Assembly (NCBI RefSeq): GCF_051857545.1
Contig: NZ_JBPZHB010000009.1
Coordinates: forward strand, 62,001 to 126,000
Reading direction: 5' to 3'
DNA length: 64,000 nt
Source: Larkinella sp051857545
Lineage (GTDB): Bacteria; Bacteroidota; Bacteroidia; Cytophagales; Spirosomataceae
The position numbers and the translations under genes were made by a program. Below are positions 8,901 to 16,643 of the stretch, piece after piece. Numbering within the stretch: position 1 is the stretch's first letter; each line of letters opens with the position of its first letter. The notes beneath the pieces were generated by a model. That model saw nothing but the letters and a program-made list of their open reading frames with translations. It had not been told where the DNA came from and ran no database searches.

Positions 8901-9072
8901 CATTCCATTCTGTCACGACGATAATCTGGGTGTTGGTGACGTCGGGAAACGCTTCGAGCGGGGTATTCAGATAGCTCACCACACCGGCGATGATGAGTCC
9001 GGCAGTCATGAAAAAGACAAAAAACCGGTTTTTGAGCGAAAAGCCGACGATATTCCGAATGAACCTGTTCAT
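5914..9072 (-). CDS. czcA: Heavy-metal efflux RND pump, CusA/CzcA family
   Basis: Inner-membrane proton-driven trimeric pump that exports metal cations from periplasm or cytoplasm. It has 1052 residues, full length. The N-terminal helix is followed by a periplasmic porter domain, six helices, and a second porter domain and helix set. The TM4 motif DFGIIIDGAVVMVEG (about 393-407) carries the acidic residue typical of the heavy-metal (HME) branch rather than the drug (HAE) branch. The late motif QGIRSRIRPVVMTALMAAIGLLPAA is also family-typical. It is the last gene of a CBA-type operon read tolC-like, adaptor, pump. The metal (Cu/Ag, Zn/Co/Cd, Ni) cannot be decided by eye. Confidence 0.93.
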   Translation of the reverse strand: MNRFIRNIVGFSLKNRFFVFFMTAGLIIAGVVSYLNTPLEAFPDVTNTQIIVVTEWNGRSAEEVERFVTVPIEVAMNSVQKKTNVRSITMFGLSVIKIIFEDEVEDFFARQQVNNQLRTVTLPETVEPDVQPPYGPTGEIFRFTLESKTRDSRELLTLHNWVIDRQLRSVPGVADVVAFGGQEKIYEIRVNPTQLTKYDLTPLEVYQAITRSNINVGGDVIERNGQAYVVRGVGLLTSIPDIENIIIEELNGNPVLVKNVAEVAESSLPRVGQVGLNDNDDVVEGIVVMRKGENPSEILTRVKDKIEELNTRILPSDTKMVTFYDRDNLIAFCTRTVMHNLVEGIILVTVIVFVFMADWRTTVIVSIIIPLALLFAFMCLRLRGMSANLLSMGAVDFGIIIDGAVVMVEGIFVTLDHLAHKKGMTTFNRMSKLGLIKKTGGELGKAVFFSKLIIITALLPIFSFQKVEGKMFSPLAWTLGFALLGALLFTLTLVPVLCSMLLRKNVREKNNFIVRFFTNTVTAGFEWCYARKRLSFLLATVCLGLTFFSATLLGTEFLPQLNEGALWVEAKLPMSSSLSETTKMVRVLRKKLMEFPEVNGVLSQTGRSNDGTDPSGFYYVQMQVNLKPKDDWPDRRTGRKLSTDDLIEEMDTKLKQFQGINYNYSQPIIDNVAEAVAGMNASNAVKIFGEDLTTLNGLADEVIEAIQDVPGIKDVGILRNIGQPEISVLFHDHKMALYGVSTADAQAVIEMAIGGKTASILYEGERRFDIRLRYAEQYRKTEDDIMRLMVPTMHGSKIPLSEIATLHKTTGPAFIYRDLNKRFIGVKFSVRERDLGSTIAEAQQKVNQKLKKLPKGYSINWTGEFENQVRATQRLGEVVPLSLAAIFIILFITFGNPKDAGLVLLNVPFALMGGILALHATGINFGISAGVGFIALFGICVQNGVILVSVFNQNRADRLPLDEAIRQGIRSRIRPVVMTALMAAIGLLPAAVSTGIGSETQKPLAVVVIGGLMTATVLTLLIFPILYRFFYRRAETAPKTWRRKPELLEGPN

Positions 9073-9086
9073 ATTCTCAATGAGTG

Positions 9087-9204
9087 ATTGAGCGAATGAG
9101 TGATTGAGTGACTAAATGAATAGGGGAAATACGCTATCGGCAGGCAGAGTATTGAGATTTTATTCGCTCACCGAGCGGTCGGCCCCGTCACTCATTCACT
9201 CAAT
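9087..9204. repeat. Hairpin H4 inside the efflux operon
   Basis: The left arm (about 9087-9104, ATTGAGCGAATGAGTGAT) pairs with the right arm (9187-9204) across a loop of about 80 nt, with 16 of 18 positions matching. Arms are repeats of the word GAATGAGTGA. It lies between the adaptor and czcA genes, and its right arm overlaps the adaptor stop codon. The string CGGCCCCGTCA (9179-9189) recurs in hairpin H5. Confidence 0.65.
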
Positions 9205-10282
9205 CGTTAAGCGCGTCGTAAACCAGTAGCTGATTCTTCGAGATGACCTTTTCTCCTGTTTTGAGACCGGAGCTGATGTAGGCAATGTCGCCCAGAAATT
9301 TGTGGACGTTAACCTCCCGGGTTTCGATGTCGGAGCGGCTACGGAACACCATGACGTAGTATTTCGAATTGTCGAAAATAACCGCGGTGGAAGGCACCGT
9401 TGCCATGTTTGCGCCGTCGTCGAACCGCAGGGCCACCGTCGCGTGCATCTCCGGTTTGAGTTTCATGGTTTCGTTTTTAAGCCGGATGCGGATCGTCATG
9501 GCCTTGGTTCCGGGGTCGAGCACGCTGAAAATCTTATCAACTTTTCCATGAAATTGCAGATCGGGATAACTCAGCGTTTGCACGTTGGCCGACATCCCGG
9601 CTTTCACCCGGCCAATGTCGCTTTCGTTGACGTTGGCCAGCACCCAGACGTCGCTGATCTGGCCCACCGTGAACAGGTTGTCGGCGTTGTCGGAGCGCAG
9701 TTGCATGTCCCGGTTGACGTTTTTCTCGATCACAAAACCGTCGATCGGTGCCCGAACCACGTAGGTTGGCGTTTTGCCCAAGCCGTAAATCCGGAAGATT
9801 TCCTTCACCCGGCTGAGTTCGGCCTGGGCGGTTTCTACATCTTTCTTCGCCGAAACTACTTCACGCTGCGAATTCAGTTTGCTCTCGAAAAGATCTTCCG
9901 CCACGCTCAGATTTTTCTGCGCCAGCAACAGATCGGATTGGGCCTGAATCATTTGCCGCTCAAAGTCAGCTACCTCGCCCGACCGGATCACGGCCAGTTG
10001 CTGCCCTTTTTTTACGAAGTCCCCCAGTTCAACATCCACTTCTTCCACCACGCCCCCCACGAGCGGAAACACCTTGATCACCTTGTTTTCGTCGGCGGCC
10101 ACTTTGCCCACCAACGTCAGCTCACTCCGGACCGGCTGGTTCAGAACCGTATCCAGGTGGATGCGATTCATCATCGTATCCGACATCATAAAGGCCTTTG
10201 CTTCGCTCTCTTCCACCTTCTGATGGCAGGCCGTCGCCAACCACAGCATTCCCAGCAATAGACCGCTAACGAGTTTTTTCAT
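9200..10282 (-). CDS. RND efflux periplasmic adaptor subunit (CzcB/CusB type), lipoprotein
   Basis: Membrane fusion protein that links the inner-membrane pump to the outer-membrane channel. An ATG at 10318 also exists, but I choose 10282: it gives MKKLVSGLLLGMLWLATAC, a clean lipoprotein signal, and lies 7 bp after the stop of the upstream channel gene. The mature protein of about 340 residues has a biotinyl-lipoyl-like half (GGVVEEVDVELGDFVKKGQQLAVI), an alpha-helical hairpin around residues 125-165, the second lipoyl half (VRAPIDGFVIEKNV) and a beta-barrel domain. No His/Met/Cys-rich metal-binding N-terminus is obvious beyond HQK. Confidence 0.9.
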   Translation of the reverse strand: MKKLVSGLLLGMLWLATACHQKVEESEAKAFMMSDTMMNRIHLDTVLNQPVRSELTLVGKVAADENKVIKVFPLVGGVVEEVDVELGDFVKKGQQLAVIRSGEVADFERQMIQAQSDLLLAQKNLSVAEDLFESKLNSQREVVSAKKDVETAQAELSRVKEIFRIYGLGKTPTYVVRAPIDGFVIEKNVNRDMQLRSDNADNLFTVGQISDVWVLANVNESDIGRVKAGMSANVQTLSYPDLQFHGKVDKIFSVLDPGTKAMTIRIRLKNETMKLKPEMHATVALRFDDGANMATVPSTAVIFDNSKYYVMVFRSRSDIETREVNVHKFLGDIAYISSGLKTGEKVISKNQLLVYDALND

Positions 10283-10289
10283 CCTGTTT

Positions 10290-11543
10290 TTAGTTAAAAA
10301 GCTCCTCCCCCACGACATAATTCAGTTCTTCATACGCACTGATGCGGTCGGCTTTGAGCCGATTCAGTTCTTTAGTGCTTTCGTTGTAGGTCTCTATGAG
10401 GTCGATAAACTCCAGCAGGGAGATGTTGCGTTTCTGAAAATTGGCAAACAGACCCTGGTTCAACAGCTCGAATTGTTCCGAAAACCGCGACTCGACCGAT
10501 TGCACCGTCCGCTCGACTTCCTGGACTTTTTGCAAAGCCGCCAGCACTTCGTTGTTCACCTGCACGGCTTTCTGGTTTTGAATCTGTTTCTGGTAATCGA
10601 TCTGGCTGCGGGCGGCTTTGATGGCGCCCTGATTGCGGTTCAGAAACGGTAAATCCATCGCCACCGAAACGCCGAGGTAATGCGGAACGTAGCTTCCCGC
10701 CTGATCATACGTTCCGCCAACCCGCAAATCCGGCACCGCCAGTGCCTTTTGCAAGGTGTAATTCAGTTCTGACTGCCGGGTCAGCGACTGGTTGGCCAGC
10801 ACATCCGGCCGGTTCCGCAGCGCCTGGTTTCGCAGCGAGTCGACCGGCTGGCTGGGGAAGCGGTATTGTCGTAGCTGGGCTTCGTTGACCAGCGGAAGAA
10901 TGGGCTGATCGACTGAAAGTAACGTCCGTAAAAACTGCTGGTTTTCGGTCTGACGAAGCCGGATTTCCAGCCGGTCGTTGTTGAGTTGAAACAGCAGGGC
11001 CTTCAGCCGGAGCAGCTCGCGCAACGACACATTATTTTTGTCGAATTGCTGTTCAAAAGCCGCCACGGTTCCCTGTAAGGTGGTGATCTGACGGTCGTAA
11101 CGGGCGAGGGTTTCCTGCTGAAAATAGAAATCGAAAAAGCGGCTTCGGAGTTCAAACCGGAGCGAGCGCAGCAAATCGGCAAACGCGTAGTTGTTTAGCC
11201 GGGCCGATTCCTGCACCAATAAAATGCGTTTGTTCCGTTTCCCGGCGGTGTATAGCAGTTGCTGCACCGAAATGATTTTCTGCCCCTGCCGACCCACGTC
11301 CAGCACCCGGCTCCGCTCCGTATTGTAGGCGCTTATTTCAAGAAAAGCCGTCGGGTTGTCGTATAGACTGGCCTGAATAATTTCTGCCTGCCCGGCCTCA
11401 ATCCGAAACCGGCCTGCCAGCAGCAACAGGTTATTTTTCAGAAACAGACTATCGGCCTGTCGGCGGCTCAGTCGCAAGGTATCCTGTGCCAGGCCGGTTA
11501 GGGAAAACAGGCAGCACACACTAAAAGCAGCTAAAATTCGCAT
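10290..11543 (-). CDS. TolC-family outer-membrane efflux protein (CzcC type)
   Basis: Outer-membrane channel of the tripartite metal pump, 417 residues. The signal peptide MRILAAFSVCCLFSLTGLAQ is followed by two long helical repeats of the outer-membrane efflux family; coiled-coil stretches such as KAARSQIDYQKQIQNQKAVQ and a tail of ESTKELNRLKADRISAYEEL are typical. It is the first gene of the operon. The promoter just upstream holds six phased TTAGAA repeats (11589-11649), so expression very probably depends on the response regulator at 13024. Confidence 0.9.
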   Translation of the reverse strand: MRILAAFSVCCLFSLTGLAQDTLRLSRRQADSLFLKNNLLLLAGRFRIEAGQAEIIQASLYDNPTAFLEISAYNTERSRVLDVGRQGQKIISVQQLLYTAGKRNKRILLVQESARLNNYAFADLLRSLRFELRSRFFDFYFQQETLARYDRQITTLQGTVAAFEQQFDKNNVSLRELLRLKALLFQLNNDRLEIRLRQTENQQFLRTLLSVDQPILPLVNEAQLRQYRFPSQPVDSLRNQALRNRPDVLANQSLTRQSELNYTLQKALAVPDLRVGGTYDQAGSYVPHYLGVSVAMDLPFLNRNQGAIKAARSQIDYQKQIQNQKAVQVNNEVLAALQKVQEVERTVQSVESRFSEQFELLNQGLFANFQKRNISLLEFIDLIETYNESTKELNRLKADRISAYEELNYVVGEELFN

Positions 11544-11569
11544 TCCATTCGGTTCTCACAATGGCGATG

Positions 11570-11649
11570 CAAGGTTTGCTGAGAGAAGTTAGAAGCCTCT
11601 TAGAAGCGAATTAGAAAAAAGTTAAAGAGCCGTTAAAAAAAAATTAGAA
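11570..11649 (-). promoter_or_regulatory. Efflux operon promoter with six 11-bp-phased TTAGAA repeats (array C)
   Basis: Hexamers start at 11589, 11600, 11611, 11622, 11633 and 11644 (TTAGAA x3, TTAAAG, TTAAAA, TTAGAA), an exact 11-bp period. On the minus strand a weak -7 box, AAACCTTG (11570-11577), follows after 11 bp and leaves a leader of about 21 nt before the channel gene. The array covers the -33 region and beyond, as expected for an activator site. Confidence 0.78.
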
Positions 11650-11651
11650 AC

Positions 11652-13019
11652 TCAAAGATGAGTGATCTGGATGGTAAACTGACTGCCTTCATTCAGGCGG
11701 CTTTCTACGGCAATGGTACCCTGATGCAACTCCAGGATACGCTGACAAATGGAGAGACCAATCCCAAACCCCTCATAACCAGCGGCATTGGCCGACCGAT
11801 AAAACGGTTCAAAGATCAACTCGGTTTCTTCAGGCGATAACCCGATTCCCTCGTCGCGTACCCGGACCCAGCACGAACGGGCATCGGTACCGAGCCGGAC
11901 ATGGGCGGTATGATCCGCGGAATATTTGCAGGCGTTGTCCATCAGGTTCAGCAAAACCCGTTTCAGCAATTCTTCATTCCCCGACACGGTCGTTTCGGTT
12001 TCCGATTCAGGCAGGTTATCGTAATCGAATTCAACACGGTAATGGGGCCTGGCACTCAGCAGTTCATCCCGGGCCAGCAGCACGACTTCCTCCATCTGCA
12101 CCGGAGCCAGCGGCATCTGGCTGATGTTTTCGAGCGTTCGGGCCAGAAACAACAGGCTGTTGGTCAGGCCAATAAGGCGGTCGGCATCCGAGAGAAGATT
12201 GGTCAGAATGGTTTCATATTCATCGGCCGTTAGCCTCCGAAGCAGGCCCAGTTGGATTTCGGATTTAAGGGCCGCCAGGGGTGTCCGGAGTTCGTGAGAT
12301 GCGTGGGAAACGAAGCTGCGCTGTTGTTCGAATGCCTGCTCAAGTCGCCCCAGCACGGCGTTGAAATTGACCGCCAACTGATCGATTTCGTCTTGGCGGT
12401 CACCCTCATCGAGCCGTTGCCGGAGGTTCCGGGCGGTAATGGTCGAAACCTGGGTGTTGATCTCGTCGATGGGTCGCAGCGATTGCCCGGCGAAGAAAAT
12501 GCCCAGACCGATGGTCAGACTAATACCCCCCAACAAACCCCAGATCAAGGTGATGCGGAGATTTTTCTGTTTATTCTGCCCGACGCGGTCATTGGCCGAC
12601 GCCAGCACCACCAGTTTTCGCCCGCCTTCTTCGTATAAAATCCCGGCCAACTGGTTGTCGTCACTCCAGGTTTCCACCTCTTTCAACTGCCTGACCTCAT
12701 CGAGCAGCCCCCGTTGGTAATGAATAATGTGGTCGTCGACACTGGAATAGATCAGGCGGTTTTGTTCATCGAACACCAGCACTTTTTCGTCATACAGGGC
12801 CGTGAGCGTATTCCGGTCGATGATTTTGAGCAGATTGTGATCCACTTCGTTGACCTGAATCAAAAATCGGGCGGTGGTAAGCGCCTTACTTTTTAGCCGG
12901 TCATAGAAATCATCACGGCTGTAGGTGGCGGTGGTTACGTATATGATGACCGAAAAGGCCAGCAGAATGGTGGCAACGATGAGCGAAAACTGAAGCGCGA
13001 TCCGGTTTCTGATCTTCAT
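11652..13019 (-). CDS. Sensor histidine kinase, CusS/heavy-metal type
   Basis: Membrane kinase of 455 residues. TM1 is at about 8-31, a periplasmic sensor domain spans about 32-156, TM2 about 158-178, then HAMP (LRPIDEINTQVSTITARNLRQR). The H-box is FVSHASHELRTPLAALKSE with the phosphohistidine at H242; the N and G boxes (NLMDNACKYS, DEGIGLSPEE, GFGIGLSICQ) complete the ATPase domain. It is separated by 4 bp from the response regulator upstream, so both are co-transcribed. Position next to the CBA pump and HAMP/HisKA layout fit metal sensing, but the ligand is inferred. Confidence 0.92.
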   Translation of the reverse strand: MKIRNRIALQFSLIVATILLAFSVIIYVTTATYSRDDFYDRLKSKALTTARFLIQVNEVDHNLLKIIDRNTLTALYDEKVLVFDEQNRLIYSSVDDHIIHYQRGLLDEVRQLKEVETWSDDNQLAGILYEEGGRKLVVLASANDRVGQNKQKNLRITLIWGLLGGISLTIGLGIFFAGQSLRPIDEINTQVSTITARNLRQRLDEGDRQDEIDQLAVNFNAVLGRLEQAFEQQRSFVSHASHELRTPLAALKSEIQLGLLRRLTADEYETILTNLLSDADRLIGLTNSLLFLARTLENISQMPLAPVQMEEVVLLARDELLSARPHYRVEFDYDNLPESETETTVSGNEELLKRVLLNLMDNACKYSADHTAHVRLGTDARSCWVRVRDEGIGLSPEETELIFEPFYRSANAAGYEGFGIGLSICQRILELHQGTIAVESRLNEGSQFTIQITHL

Positions 13020-13023
13020 CTGC

Positions 13024-13710
13024 TTACTCCACTTTTAAAACGTAGCCCATACCGGCGCGGGTATGAATCAGTTTGGGTTCAAAATCCCGATCCATTTTTT
13101 TTCGTAAGTAATTGATATACACCTCTACGACATTCGTTCCGGGATCAAAATTGAGACTCCAGACTTTTTCCGCCAGGTCCATTTTGGATACGACCCGGCC
13201 CCGGTTGCGGACCAGGTATTCGAGCAGGGCAAACTCCCGGGCGGTCAAGTCGATGGGTGTGCTGCCGCGTTTAACCTGCTTGGTGGATAGATTGATTTCC
13301 AGATTCGCGATGCGCAGCACCTCATCAGCGACGCTTTTATCGATCAGATCCGCCCGCCGGAAACAGGTTGCAATCCGGGCGTTCAACTCCCTGAAATCGA
13401 AGGGTTTCACCAGGTAGTCATCGGCTCCGCGTTCCAGTCCTTCCACCTTGTCTTCAATTTCGCCCAGAGCCGTGAGCATGATGATCGGCAGATGCGGTTT
13501 TTCGGCCCGGACATTCCGGCAGATTTCATAGCCATTCAGACCCGGCAGGTTGATGTCCAGAATGATCAGATCGAACGGTTGCCGCAACGCCAGATCACGC
13601 CCGTTGTAGCCTTCGTAAGCCACCTCGGTCTGGTACCCCTCTTCCATCAAACCCCGGCTGATGTTCTGGGCAATCCGGCGGTCATCTTCAACGATCAGAA
13701 TGGTTTTCAT
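13024..13710 (-). CDS. OmpR-family response regulator (CusR/CopR-like)
   Basis: A 228-residue activator with a receiver (D52 in LIILDINLPGLNG, acidic pair EDD at 8-10, K in LVKPFDF) and a C-terminal winged helix (DLTAREFALLEYLVRNRGRVVS, then VVEVYINYLRKKMD and GMGYVLK). Members bind direct repeats spaced one helical turn apart. Three such arrays occur at 5631, 5881 and 11589, and two copies at 13780 and 13791 lie upstream of this gene, suggesting autoregulation. The likely -7 box TTAGTTTG (13736-13743, minus) leaves a leader near 20 nt. Confidence 0.93.
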   Translation of the reverse strand: MKTILIVEDDRRIAQNISRGLMEEGYQTEVAYEGYNGRDLALRQPFDLIILDINLPGLNGYEICRNVRAEKPHLPIIMLTALGEIEDKVEGLERGADDYLVKPFDFRELNARIATCFRRADLIDKSVADEVLRIANLEINLSTKQVKRGSTPIDLTAREFALLEYLVRNRGRVVSKMDLAEKVWSLNFDPGTNVVEVYINYLRKKMDRDFEPKLIHTRAGMGYVLKVE

Positions 13711-13779
13711 GCGGTTTTGAAATCAGGATACGTACCAAACTAACACCACAAACTGCCCGGACGGTTCTTGAAATCCAAA

Positions 13780-13796
13780 TTCTAAGGGTATTCTAA
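13780..13796. promoter_or_regulatory. Two phased TTAGAA half-sites upstream of the response regulator
   Basis: TTCTAA occurs on the plus strand at 13780-13785 and 13791-13796, 11 bp apart, the same hexamer and spacing as arrays A-C. The orientation relative to the regulator gene is the reverse of that seen at the efflux operon, and the sites lie about 70-86 bp before the start codon. They may serve autoregulation or the divergent isomerase gene. Confidence 0.55.
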
Positions 13797-13882
13797 TGCC
13801 GTCGTCCTCCCATTCTGAAACGCTTGCCGGTCGGCTCACACGGTTTATTGGTCGACATTTCAGGTCCATTCGTCTAATAGGC

Positions 13883-13913
13883 TTGTACATTCACCTGAAA
13901 AAGTATTACTTTG
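13883..13913 (+). promoter_or_regulatory. Probable promoter of the TIM-barrel gene
   Basis: TTG (13883-13885), a 20-bp spacer and TTACTTTG (13906-13913) resemble the Bacteroidota -33/-7 pair, 62 bp before the start codon at 13975. The -7 box has one mismatch. Confidence 0.45.
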
Positions 13914-13974
13914 ACTATTTCATACTATACTCTCTTTCGTCAGTCTATTCATCCCAATCTACCGAATTAATACG

Positions 13975-15012
13975 ATGAAAAACCAATCCACTCGCCGTCA
14001 GTTTCTGGGTGCCACAGCCGCTCTGGTCTCCAGTGCCCTGGTTGCCCCCCCCAAACTGTTTGGCGCACCGGCCTTTATCCGCAATTTGAACAAACCCAAC
14101 TCGCTGATCAATGGCGTACAGGTTGGGGTCATTACGTATTCGTACCGGGATATGCCCGACCAAAGTGCCGAAGCCACCCTGCAATACGTTCTGGATAGCG
14201 GTATCAGTGCCATCGAGTTGATGGGTGGGCCGGCCGAGTCGTTTGCAGGTGCTCCCAAAAATACGGTCGATATGCGGTCGATTTTTCCGTTGATGCGGAA
14301 ACGGCGCGAAAACCAGACCCTCACCGAAGACGAACAGAAAACGCTGGCGGATGCAGATGCCAAAATGAAAGCCTACCGGGCGGAAGTGGCCCAATGGCGG
14401 CTCTCGGCACCGATGAGTAAGTTTGAGCAGGTTCGCAAGATGTACAACGCAGCCGGTGTCACCATCTACGGATTCAAGCCCGACGCGTTTGGCATGCAGA
14501 ACACCGACGCAGACATCGACTACGGAATGCGGGCGGCTAAAGCACTGGGTGCCAACCAAGTCACCCTCGAACACCCGGCCAACGATGCCCATACCCTGAG
14601 ATTGGGAAAAATGGCGGAGAAACACGGTTTGCGGGTTGGTTACCACGGTCATGAACAGCAAACCCCCACGTTCTGGGATACCGCGCTCGCTCAATCGCCG
14701 GGCAATGCCATGAACTTCGATCTGGGTCATTACCTGGCCGCCGGTCAGCCCGACCCGCTGGGCTTAATCCGGGAGAAACACACGCGGATTTCCAGTATGC
14801 ACATCAAAGACCGCCAATTACCAGCGAACGGCAAAGGAAATTTGCCCTGGGGCCAGGGTGATACGCCCTTGTTGCCGGTTTTGAAACTGATGCGCGAGCA
14901 GAAATATACATTCCCGGCTACGGTCGAACTGGAGTATAAAATTCCGGAAGGCTCCAATGCCGTCGCCGAAGTGAAAAAATGTATGGATTTTTGCCGGAAT
15001 GCGCTGAGTTAA
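13975..15012 (+). CDS. Sugar phosphate isomerase/epimerase (TIM barrel), Tat-exported
   Basis: A 345-residue xylose-isomerase-like TIM barrel, a group that acts on sugars or sugar-like cyclitols. The N-terminus has twin arginines in a Tat-like motif (STRRQFLGATAALVSSALVAPP), so it is probably exported folded. Barrel motifs visible include GAIELMGGPAESF-type strand ends (ISAIELMGG), VTLEHPAND, RVGYHGHEQ, NAMNFDLGHYLAAG and ISSMHIKDRQ, which supply the metal-binding Glu/Asp/His. It is convergent with a related gene (15160-16116) across a long hairpin. The substrate is unknown. Confidence 0.85.
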   Translation: MKNQSTRRQFLGATAALVSSALVAPPKLFGAPAFIRNLNKPNSLINGVQVGVITYSYRDMPDQSAEATLQYVLDSGISAIELMGGPAESFAGAPKNTVDMRSIFPLMRKRRENQTLTEDEQKTLADADAKMKAYRAEVAQWRLSAPMSKFEQVRKMYNAAGVTIYGFKPDAFGMQNTDADIDYGMRAAKALGANQVTLEHPANDAHTLRLGKMAEKHGLRVGYHGHEQQTPTFWDTALAQSPGNAMNFDLGHYLAAGQPDPLGLIREKHTRISSMHIKDRQLPANGKGNLPWGQGDTPLLPVLKLMREQKYTFPATVELEYKIPEGSNAVAEVKKCMDFCRNALS

Positions 15013-15039
15013 AGAGTTAAAAAAATCAATGTTAAATAT

Positions 15040-15140
15040 TAAATGATGACGGGGCCGCCCACGCGGTGTTAAATGTAAAAGTGATTGCAACTCCGGCACT
15101 TTTATATTCAACACCGCGTGGGCGGCCCCGTCATCATTTA
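15040..15140. repeat. Long near-perfect hairpin H5 between convergent genes
   Basis: Arms 15040-15083 and 15097-15140 pair over 44 nt with three mismatches around a 13-nt loop. The centre of each arm is GC-rich (GACGGGGCCGCCCACGCGG) and the ends are AT-rich words (TAAATGATGA, GTTAAATGTAAAAG). Weaker pairing continues outward to about 15025 and 15152. The GTTAAATGTAAAAG word and the loop start recur in H7 (30489-30581). Confidence 0.88.
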
Positions 15141-15159
15141 TTATTCATCATTCCCTTTT

Positions 15160-16116
15160 TCACCCCAGCCCTGCCGATTTCAGCATTCCCCGCAGTGTCT
15201 GTAAATCCGTCTCCATGGCCTGGTAGATTTTCTCGCGGGGAATTGTAATGTTGCGTTTGCCCTGATCGGCACCGCCCAGCGGATACTCCAGGTGCAGCGA
15301 AATCGGAACGCGGACGTTTAGTTGTTTCAGCAGTGAAAAATAAGCCGGGAAATCGACCATGCCCTGCCCCAGCGGCACACTTTCCGCCTTCCATTTCCCC
15401 GCCTTTTTCTCCCAGATCACGTCCTTGATGGCGATAAACCGGATGTGTGGGGCAATCATTCGCAAGCCCGTCGACCAGGACGTCCCACCCTCCACCGTTG
15501 CGTGACGAATGTCGTACTGACTCCCCAAGTTGGGGCTATTGATTTCTTTGAGAACCGTGGCCAAGTCCCAGGTGGCCGAGCCGAAGTTGGTTCCGGCGTG
15601 ATTTTGATACGCCCCTGCCAGATTCAGTTGCTGGTTCAGTTTCGCCAATTCACCGAGTTGCTTTTGGTAACTGGTGAGCACCGCCTGAATCGGCTGATCG
15701 GCGGGATAGGCCAGCCAGCCCGTGCGGTAATACCGGATGCCCTGCTTGCTGGCGGTTTCCAGCACTGTTCGGGCCGTTTCATCGGCTTTGGTGATGGCGG
15801 TGGTAATGGTCGATACGCCCAGGTTCCGCTTTTTCAGGATGTCGACCGCTTTCGGCAAATCGGTTTGAACCCGGGCCGGTTCGACGTGGCCATCGGGCCG
15901 AACCGTCAGATCGACGCCGTCGAATCCGAGGTCGGACGCAACCGTTGCCAGTTCGGTATAATTTAGAAAATGAAGGAGTTTCGAGAAAATATGAATACTA
16001 AAGGGAGCGGCATCGGCCGGTGCCTGCGAAACCGCCCTGGTTTCAGCCGCCGAACCAGCCAGACTGGTCGCCAGCAACCCTTTTAACATAGCACGACGTT
16101 GAAGCAGAAGCGGCAT
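15160..16116 (-). CDS. Sugar phosphate isomerase/epimerase (TIM barrel), exported
   Basis: A 318-residue xylose-isomerase-like TIM barrel. The N-terminus MPLLLQRRAMLKGLLATSLAGSAAETRA resembles a Tat signal. Strand-end motifs include GFDGVDLTVRP, LAGAYQNHAGTNFG, LGSQYDIRHATVEGG and RFIAIKDVIWEK, with VPISLHLEYPLGG near the end. It is convergent with the other isomerase gene; the two are clearly different proteins, not a recent duplication. The true start could be at the second Met (MLKGLL) but this would lose the twin arginines. Confidence 0.8.
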   Translation of the reverse strand: MPLLLQRRAMLKGLLATSLAGSAAETRAVSQAPADAAPFSIHIFSKLLHFLNYTELATVASDLGFDGVDLTVRPDGHVEPARVQTDLPKAVDILKKRNLGVSTITTAITKADETARTVLETASKQGIRYYRTGWLAYPADQPIQAVLTSYQKQLGELAKLNQQLNLAGAYQNHAGTNFGSATWDLATVLKEINSPNLGSQYDIRHATVEGGTSWSTGLRMIAPHIRFIAIKDVIWEKKAGKWKAESVPLGQGMVDFPAYFSLLKQLNVRVPISLHLEYPLGGADQGKRNITIPREKIYQAMETDLQTLRGMLKSAGLG

Positions 16117-16198
16117 AGCGTTAGGGAATAAGTATGCCGATAAGGATTTTTAGGTGCTGATCTACTCAGTGACCATAACGCAGAAAGATACCAATCCC

Positions 16199-16375
16199 CT
16201 ACTCCGCCTGCTTCGCTTTCAACAGCAACACGAACAGAACCGCCACTGCCGGAACCGTTAAACCGCCCGCGATCAGGGCCTGGCGGTTGGTGCTGAATCC
16301 ATCCGCAATGCCCGAATACAGGTTGATCATAATTGCTATAAAGAGCAGGGCGGTTAAAATAGGTAAGGCTTTCAT
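16199..16375 (-). CDS. Small membrane protein, 58 aa, two helices
   Basis: Hand-translated ORF of 58 residues beginning MKALPILTALLFIAIMINLY. It has two hydrophobic segments (about 3-20 and 33-53) with a short polar loop (GIADGFSTNRQ), and a basic tail KAKQAE, so it should be an inner-membrane hairpin. No family is recognised. It lies upstream of the TIM-barrel gene on the same strand with an 82-bp gap. The region 16376-16643 holds only promoter-like elements. Confidence 0.55.
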   Translation of the reverse strand: MKALPILTALLFIAIMINLYSGIADGFSTNRQALIAGGLTVPAVAVLFVLLLKAKQAE

Positions 16376-16643
16376 GGCTTTCTGTTTAATTTAGTGTTTG
16401 CGTGTTGACAGATTTGGTTACTATATGACGGTGCGATGAACCACTTGTCACACCGGAAAGAATAAAAAAACTTCGACCATCAGACCCATCTGTCTGGTTA
16501 TTGCACTACGCCTTTTCGGTCCGAACAGGTTTGTAAAACCGGTAGGCTGTCCGTGGTAAACTGTTTGTAAAAATCGGTATGTTTGCCCGTCCAAACGATG
16601 AACGGTTTTACGCCTTCCTCCTGCTTCTTTAATCTGGTAACTC

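Noticed and set aside
6047..9087. Long plus-strand ORFs opposite czcA
   Set aside because: They mirror the codon use of the minus-strand pump gene, have no family motifs and overlap it fully; GC-rich shadow frames.
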